From NCBI GenBank assembly GCA_014379915.1, contig JACMKV010000405.1, forward strand, positions 1-9,319: a stretch of 9,319 nucleotides of DNA, written 5' to 3'. How positions within the stretch are numbered: position 1 is the stretch's first letter; each line of letters starts with the position of its first letter. Origin of the DNA: Burkholderiales bacterium (GTDB lineage Bacteria; Pseudomonadota; Gammaproteobacteria; Burkholderiales; JACMKV01). The notes below the pieces were generated by a model. It was not told the DNA's origin. It ran no database searches and was given only the letters and a program-made list of their open reading frames with translations. This document shows, piece after piece, positions 6,242 to 9,319 of the stretch. Made by a program: the position numbers and the translations under genes.

Positions 6242-7258
6242 ATGCAAGTAGGCCCTTTCGCGTTAAAAAATAATCTCATTGTCGCGCCCATGGCCGGGGT
6301 GACCGATCGCCCGTTCCGGCAACTGTGCAAGACGATGGGGGCCGGCATGGCGGTATCCGAAATGGTCGCGAGCAACTCGCTGTTGTGGGGCTCGGAAAAG
6401 ACCATGCGGCGCGCGAATCACGATGGCGAAGTCGATCCGATTTCGGTGCAGATCGCCGGCGCCGATCCGAAAATGCTCGCCGAGGCTGCGAAATACAACG
6501 TCGATCAGGGCGCGCAGATCATCGATATCAACATGGGCTGTCCGGCCAAGAAAATCTGCAACGTGATGGCCGGCTCGGCATTGCTGCAAGATGAGCCGCT
6601 GGTCGCGCGCATCCTCGACGCCGTGGTCGGCGCGGCTGCGACGCGCGGGGCGCCGGTCACCTTGAAAATCCGTACCGGCTGGGACAAGCAGCACAAGAAC
6701 GCTTTGCGCGTCGCCCGGCTTGCCGAAAGCGCGGGCATACAGGCGCTCGCCATTCACGGCCGCACGCGCGCCTGCGCCTACACCGGTGAAGCCGAATATG
6801 AAACGATCGCGGCGGTCAAAGCCGCGGTAAAAATCCCGGTGATCGCCAACGGCGACATCACGACGCCGGAGAAAGCGCGTGACGTCCTGCGCTACACGAA
6901 AGCCGATGCGGTCATGCTTGGCCGCGCCGCCCAGGGGCGTCCGTGGCTGTTCCGCGAAATCAGCTATTTTCTCGCGACCGGCAAGCATCTGCCGCCGCCA
7001 GAGGTCGCGGAAATTCACCGCGTGCTGCTCGCCCATATGCATGATCTCTATGCGTTCTACGGCGAATATTCCGGCTTGCGCATCGCGCGCAAACATATCT
7101 CGTGGTACACGAAAGGCCTGACCGCATCGGCCGCGTTTCGCCATGCGATGAATCAGCTGCAAAGCACCGAGGAACAAATCTCCGCGATCGAAGATTTCTT
7201 CGGCGAACTGGGCCAACACGGACCGCGTCTGAGCTATCTGGAGGCGCTGGCGGCGTGA
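6242..7258 (+). CDS. dusB: tRNA-dihydrouridine synthase B
   Basis: The product is 338 residues (E. coli DusB is 321). It begins MQVGPFALKNNLIVAPMAGVT, then DRPFRQLC, matching the family start, so the ATG at 6242 is secure despite having only C-rich sequence ahead of it. The TIM-barrel FMN site is shown by APMAGVTDRPFR, by Lys142 in LKIRTGW, by His172 in AIHGRTR, and by ANGDI and LGRAAQGRPWLF. Cys100 in NMGCPAKK is the catalytic acid. The enzyme reduces specific D-loop uridines of tRNA with NADPH and FMN. DusB acts at U17 in E. coli. The C-terminal helical domain (about 245-330) binds tRNA. Its TGA overlaps the fis GTG (GTGA at 7255-7258), the classic dusB-fis operon. Confidence 0.97.
   Translation: MQVGPFALKNNLIVAPMAGVTDRPFRQLCKTMGAGMAVSEMVASNSLLWGSEKTMRRANHDGEVDPISVQIAGADPKMLAEAAKYNVDQGAQIIDINMGCPAKKICNVMAGSALLQDEPLVARILDAVVGAAATRGAPVTLKIRTGWDKQHKNALRVARLAESAGIQALAIHGRTRACAYTGEAEYETIAAVKAAVKIPVIANGDITTPEKARDVLRYTKADAVMLGRAAQGRPWLFREISYFLATGKHLPPPEVAEIHRVLLAHMHDLYAFYGEYSGLRIARKHISWYTKGLTASAAFRHAMNQLQSTEEQISAIEDFFGELGQHGPRLSYLEALAA
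7240..7244 (+). promoter_or_regulatory. Shine-Dalgarno that sets the GTG start of fis
   Basis: GGAGG lies inside the dusB coding end, 10 nt before the GTG at 7255. It is one of only two strong Shine-Dalgarno sequences ahead of a gene in the window, and it supports the short fis start over the longer open frame that extends back into dusB. Confidence 0.7.
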
Positions 7259-7494
7259 TCAGGGAAAGCGAAATCGCGCGTTGCGTGCGCGCTGCGGTGG
7301 ACAGTTATTTACGCGATCTCGAAGGCGAAAAGCCGGGTGCGCTGTACGAGATGGTGATCAACTGTGTCGAAAAGCCGCTGATCGAAGTGATCCTGCAAAA
7401 AGTCGAGGGCAATCAGACGCAGGCCGCCGAACTCCTCGGCATCAACCGCAATACGCTGCGCAAGAAAATAAAAGCGCATGGGATTAAAGGATAG
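7255..7494 (+). CDS. fis: Fis family DNA-binding nucleoid protein
   Basis: The product is 79 residues starting at GTG, shorter than the 98 of E. coli Fis. The core ALYEMVINCVEKPLIEVILQ (29-48) forms the dimerisation helices. GNQTQAAELLGINRNTLRKK (52-71) is the helix-turn-helix and is nearly the same as in E. coli Fis. The missing N-terminal arm is the part that contacts invertases in enteric bacteria, so recombination enhancement is unlikely, while DNA bending, nucleoid shaping and regulation of stable RNA promoters remain plausible. The frame is open for a further 51 codons upstream, but those overlap dusB and do not resemble Fis. The gene is translationally coupled to dusB and ends in TAG, whose G is the first base of a large foldback. 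Confidence 0.95.
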   Translation: MIRESEIARCVRAAVDSYLRDLEGEKPGALYEMVINCVEKPLIEVILQKVEGNQTQAAELLGINRNTLRKKIKAHGIKG

Positions 7495-7583
7495 GATTGA
7501 GGATGAGCTATTAGGATTGGGGGTGAAGCAACCCCCGATTTAGGCCTTCCCTCAATCCTTACTCCTCACTCAATCCTCAATCC
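7494..7583. repeat. Long imperfect inverted repeat filling the fis-purH gap
   Basis: GGATTGAGGAT (7494-7504) is the exact reverse complement of ATCCTCAATCC (7573-7583). The match continues inward through GAG/CTC after a single bulged A, giving about 14 pairs. CTCAATCC also recurs at 7551-7558 and within 7569-7583, so the right arm is partly a tandem repeat. In RNA the whole gap could fold into one long foldback enclosing the G5/C5 hairpin described separately. Confidence 0.85.
7516..7539 (+). terminator. G-C hairpin after fis, possible terminator
   Basis: Nine pairs form between 7516-7524 and 7531-7539: five G-C, one T-A, one G-T and two A-T. The loop is GAAGCA. It lies 22 bp after the fis stop, where the dusB-fis message would end. 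Only a short ATTT follows instead of a real T-run, so it is a weak intrinsic terminator and could instead be part of a mobile or interspersed repeat. Confidence 0.45.
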
Positions 7584-7599
7584 GAATTCCTACCCTCGC

Positions 7600-9165
7600 A
7601 TGTCCATCAAACGCGCACTCATCAGCGTTTCCGACAAAACCGGCATCATCGAATTTGCCCGCGTGCTGCACGGCGCTGGCGTCGAATTGCTGTCGACCGG
7701 GGGCACCGCAAAAGCCCTGCATGAAGCCGGCATCCCAGTCGTCGAAATCGCCGATTACACGGGCTTTGCCGAAATGCTCGACGGCCGTGTCAAGACGCTG
7801 CATCCGAAGGTCCACGCCGGCATCCTCGCGCGGCGCGAACTGGCCGAACACATGGCGGCGCTCGACCGGGCCGGCATCTCGACCATCGATCTCGTCGTCG
7901 TCAACCTCTATCCGTTCAGCCAAACCGTTGCCCGCGCCGACTGTCCGCTTGCCGAGGCGATCGAGAACATCGACATTGGCGGTCCAACGATGCTGCGCGC
8001 GGCGGCCAAAAATTATCAGCATGTCGCGGTCGTGACCGACCCCGCCGATTACGGCGCGCTCGTTGGCGAAATGCAGCGCGCCGGCGGCTCGCTGGCTTTG
8101 CAGACTCGTTTCGCGCTGGCCAAAAAAGCCTTCTCGCACACCGCCGCCTACGATGGCGCGATCAGCAATTACCTGACCGCCCTCGACGACAACGACCAGC
8201 GCACGCGCTTCCCGCAACGCCTGAATCTGACCTTCGAAAAAATCCAGGACCTGCGTTACGGCGAGAATCCGCACCAGCACGCGGCGTTCTATCGCGACTT
8301 GGCGCCTGCGCCGGGCAGCCTGAGCAATTATCGCCAGTTGCAAGGCAAGGAGCTGTCGTACAACAACATCGCCGACGCCGACGCCGCGTGGGAATGCGTG
8401 AAGACCTTCGATGCGCCGGCTTGCGTAATCATCAAACATGCCAATCCGTGCGGCGTCGCGATCGGCGCGGACTCCCTCGCCGCTTACCAGCGCGCGTTCG
8501 CGACCGATCCGACCTCGGCTTTTGGCGGCATCATCGCTTTCAACCACGCGCTCGATGCGGCAACTGCCGAGGCCGTCGCCCGGCAATTCGCCGAAGTCGT
8601 GATCGCGCCGCACATCGACGAAACCGCGCTGCCGGCGCTTGCCCGGAAGGGCAATGTACGTGTGCTCGAAGTGCCGCTGCCGGGCGGCAAAGACGCGAAC
8701 GCTTTCAACGTCGCGCGCGTCGGTGGCGGCGTGCTGGTGCAGACGCCCGATGACGCACGCGTAGGCAAGGCCGAACTCAGGATTGTCAGCAAACGGCTAC
8801 CTTCGCCGCAGCAGCTCGACGACATGCTGTTCGCATGGCGAGTCGCGAAATTCGTCAAATCGAACGCGATCGTATTCTGCCGCGCAGGTCAGACGCTGGG
8901 CGTTGGCGCCGGCCAGATGAGCCGCATCGACAGCGCTCGCATTGCGACCATCAAGGCGCAGAATGCCGGCCTCGCGCTGGCTGGTTCGGTCGTCGCGTCC
9001 GATGCGTTCTTTCCATTCCGCGACGGCGTCGACGTTATTGCCGACGCAGGCGCGAGCGCTGTCATCCAGCCCGGCGGCAGTCTGCGCGACGATGAAGTGA
9101 TCGCCGCCGCCGATCAGCAAGGCATGGTGATGGCGTTCACCGGCGTGCGCCATTTCCGCCATTAA
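7600..9165 (+). CDS. purH: Bifunctional AICAR formyltransferase / IMP cyclohydrolase
   Basis: The product is 521 residues, close to the family norm (E. coli 529). The N-terminal MGS-like IMP cyclohydrolase domain shows ALISVSDKTG (6-15), STGGTAK (32-38) and DGRVKTLHPKVHAG (61-74). The usual second Gly of KVHGG is Ala here. The C-terminal AICAR transformylase domain shows RYGENPHQ (219-226), the catalytic Lys279-His280 in KHANPCGVA, FGGIIAFN (from 308), and a closing FTGVRHFRH. It performs the last two steps of de novo purine synthesis: formylation of AICAR from 10-formyl-tetrahydrofolate, then ring closure to IMP. The ATG at 7600 is the family start, but the sequence before it is pyrimidine-rich with no Shine-Dalgarno. 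The foldback upstream may separate it from the dusB-fis transcript, or it may be read through. Confidence 0.97.
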   Translation: MSIKRALISVSDKTGIIEFARVLHGAGVELLSTGGTAKALHEAGIPVVEIADYTGFAEMLDGRVKTLHPKVHAGILARRELAEHMAALDRAGISTIDLVVVNLYPFSQTVARADCPLAEAIENIDIGGPTMLRAAAKNYQHVAVVTDPADYGALVGEMQRAGGSLALQTRFALAKKAFSHTAAYDGAISNYLTALDDNDQRTRFPQRLNLTFEKIQDLRYGENPHQHAAFYRDLAPAPGSLSNYRQLQGKELSYNNIADADAAWECVKTFDAPACVIIKHANPCGVAIGADSLAAYQRAFATDPTSAFGGIIAFNHALDAATAEAVARQFAEVVIAPHIDETALPALARKGNVRVLEVPLPGGKDANAFNVARVGGGVLVQTPDDARVGKAELRIVSKRLPSPQQLDDMLFAWRVAKFVKSNAIVFCRAGQTLGVGAGQMSRIDSARIATIKAQNAGLALAGSVVASDAFFPFRDGVDVIADAGASAVIQPGGSLRDDEVIAAADQQGMVMAFTGVRHFRH

Positions 9166-9171
9166 AGGAGG
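9164..9171 (+). promoter_or_regulatory. Orphan Shine-Dalgarno-like sequence at the purH stop
   Basis: AAAGGAGG overlaps the purH TAA and is the best Shine-Dalgarno match in the window, yet no ATG, GTG or TTG lies 5-12 nt beyond it. Repeat sequence begins about 15 bp later. It also forms a weak 5-bp stem with CTCCT at 9182-9186. Confidence 0.4.
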
Positions 9172-9186
9172 CTCTGATTAACTCCT

Positions 9187-9319
9187 CCGTTCGCGGTGAG
9201 CCCTTCGGCTTCGCTCAGGTTTCTCCTTCCCCCCTTGACGGGGGAAGGTCCCGCCGACACGGCGTTGGCGAAGCCATCCGGGGCGGGAGGCGGGACCAAG
9301 GCGCGCTCCCCGCGAACGG
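9187..9319. repeat. Composite palindromic intergenic repeat after purH, reaching the window edge
   Basis: Four inverted repeats are nested or side by side. The outermost is CCGTTCGCGG (9187-9196) with CCGCGAACGG (9310-9319), a perfect 10-bp match ending exactly at the window edge, so it may extend further. Inside are TGAGC (9197-9201) with GCTCA (9213-9217), a 9-bp hairpin at 9225-9248, and GGTCCCGCC (9247-9255) with GGCGGGACC (9289-9297), which encloses TGGC-GAA-GCCA (9266-9276). No gene is visible. Segments such as CCTTCGGCTTCGCTCAGG resemble interspersed palindromes common in proteobacterial intergenic DNA, an identification from memory. Confidence 0.85.
9225..9248. repeat. Perfect 9-bp hairpin within the post-purH repeat
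   Basis: CCTTCCCCC (9225-9233) pairs fully with GGGGGAAGG (9240-9248) around the loop CTTGAC. It is strong enough to stall transcription after purH, but no T-run follows, so it reads as an interspersed palindrome that could double as a terminator or RNA-stabilising stem. Confidence 0.8.

Noticed and set aside
6263..7219. 318-codon minus-strand frame opposite dusB
   Set aside because: Antisense shadow of a clearly identified gene, with no domain signature.
7102..7254. Longer N-terminus for Fis from an upstream ATG
   Set aside because: The extension lies inside dusB in another frame and does not resemble Fis, while a GGAGG and GTG at the dusB stop give the expected length.
7570..8613. 347-codon minus-strand frame opposite purH
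   Set aside because: Its composition is the mirror of purH codons with no motif of its own, and purH is intact on the other strand.

Overview
The window is an ordinary chromosomal housekeeping segment of a high-GC proteobacterium, most likely a betaproteobacterium. The support is gene content and order (murU, pepP, ubiH, dusB, fis, purH is an arrangement I associate with Betaproteobacteria), a short Fis of 79 residues, and a ubiquinone-pathway hydroxylase. This assignment comes from recalled family knowledge, not from a database search. All genes look intact except the first, which runs off the left edge.

Layout. On the minus strand, 1-1350 encodes a HerA-like DUF853 ATPase (relative of E. 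coli YjgR) whose C-terminus lies outside the window. A 95-bp divergent region (1351-1445) separates it from a plus-strand series. First come yebC (1446-2168), a small four-helix DUF1772 membrane protein starting at TTG (2185-2616), and a MurU-type nucleotidyltransferase coupled to it by an ATGA overlap (2613-3320). A 67-bp gap holding a perfect TATAAT box precedes pepP (3388-4746), with ubiH (4753-5970) 6 bp behind it. A 271-bp gap carries a putative promoter and a structured leader for dusB (6242-7258), which overlaps fis (7255-7494) by GTGA. A 105-bp foldback region separates fis from purH (7600-9165). The last 154 bp hold no gene and are almost entirely nested inverted repeats.

The genes serve core maintenance. 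MurU recycles peptidoglycan MurNAc to UDP-MurNAc. PepP trims Xaa-Pro N-termini. UbiH hydroxylates a ubiquinone precursor. DusB makes dihydrouridine in tRNA, and Fis is the nucleoid protein co-transcribed with it. PurH does the last two steps of IMP synthesis. YebC is a translation/transcription factor.

I found no new multi-gene system. The points worth a second look are non-coding or small-scale: a 17-bp tandem duplication that creates the ubiH stop codon and a 56-codon overlapping frame, an apparently leaderless pepP start, a large foldback between fis and purH, a composite palindromic repeat after purH beside an orphan Shine-Dalgarno sequence, the absence of Shine-Dalgarno sequences before most starts, and a murU with no amgK beside it.
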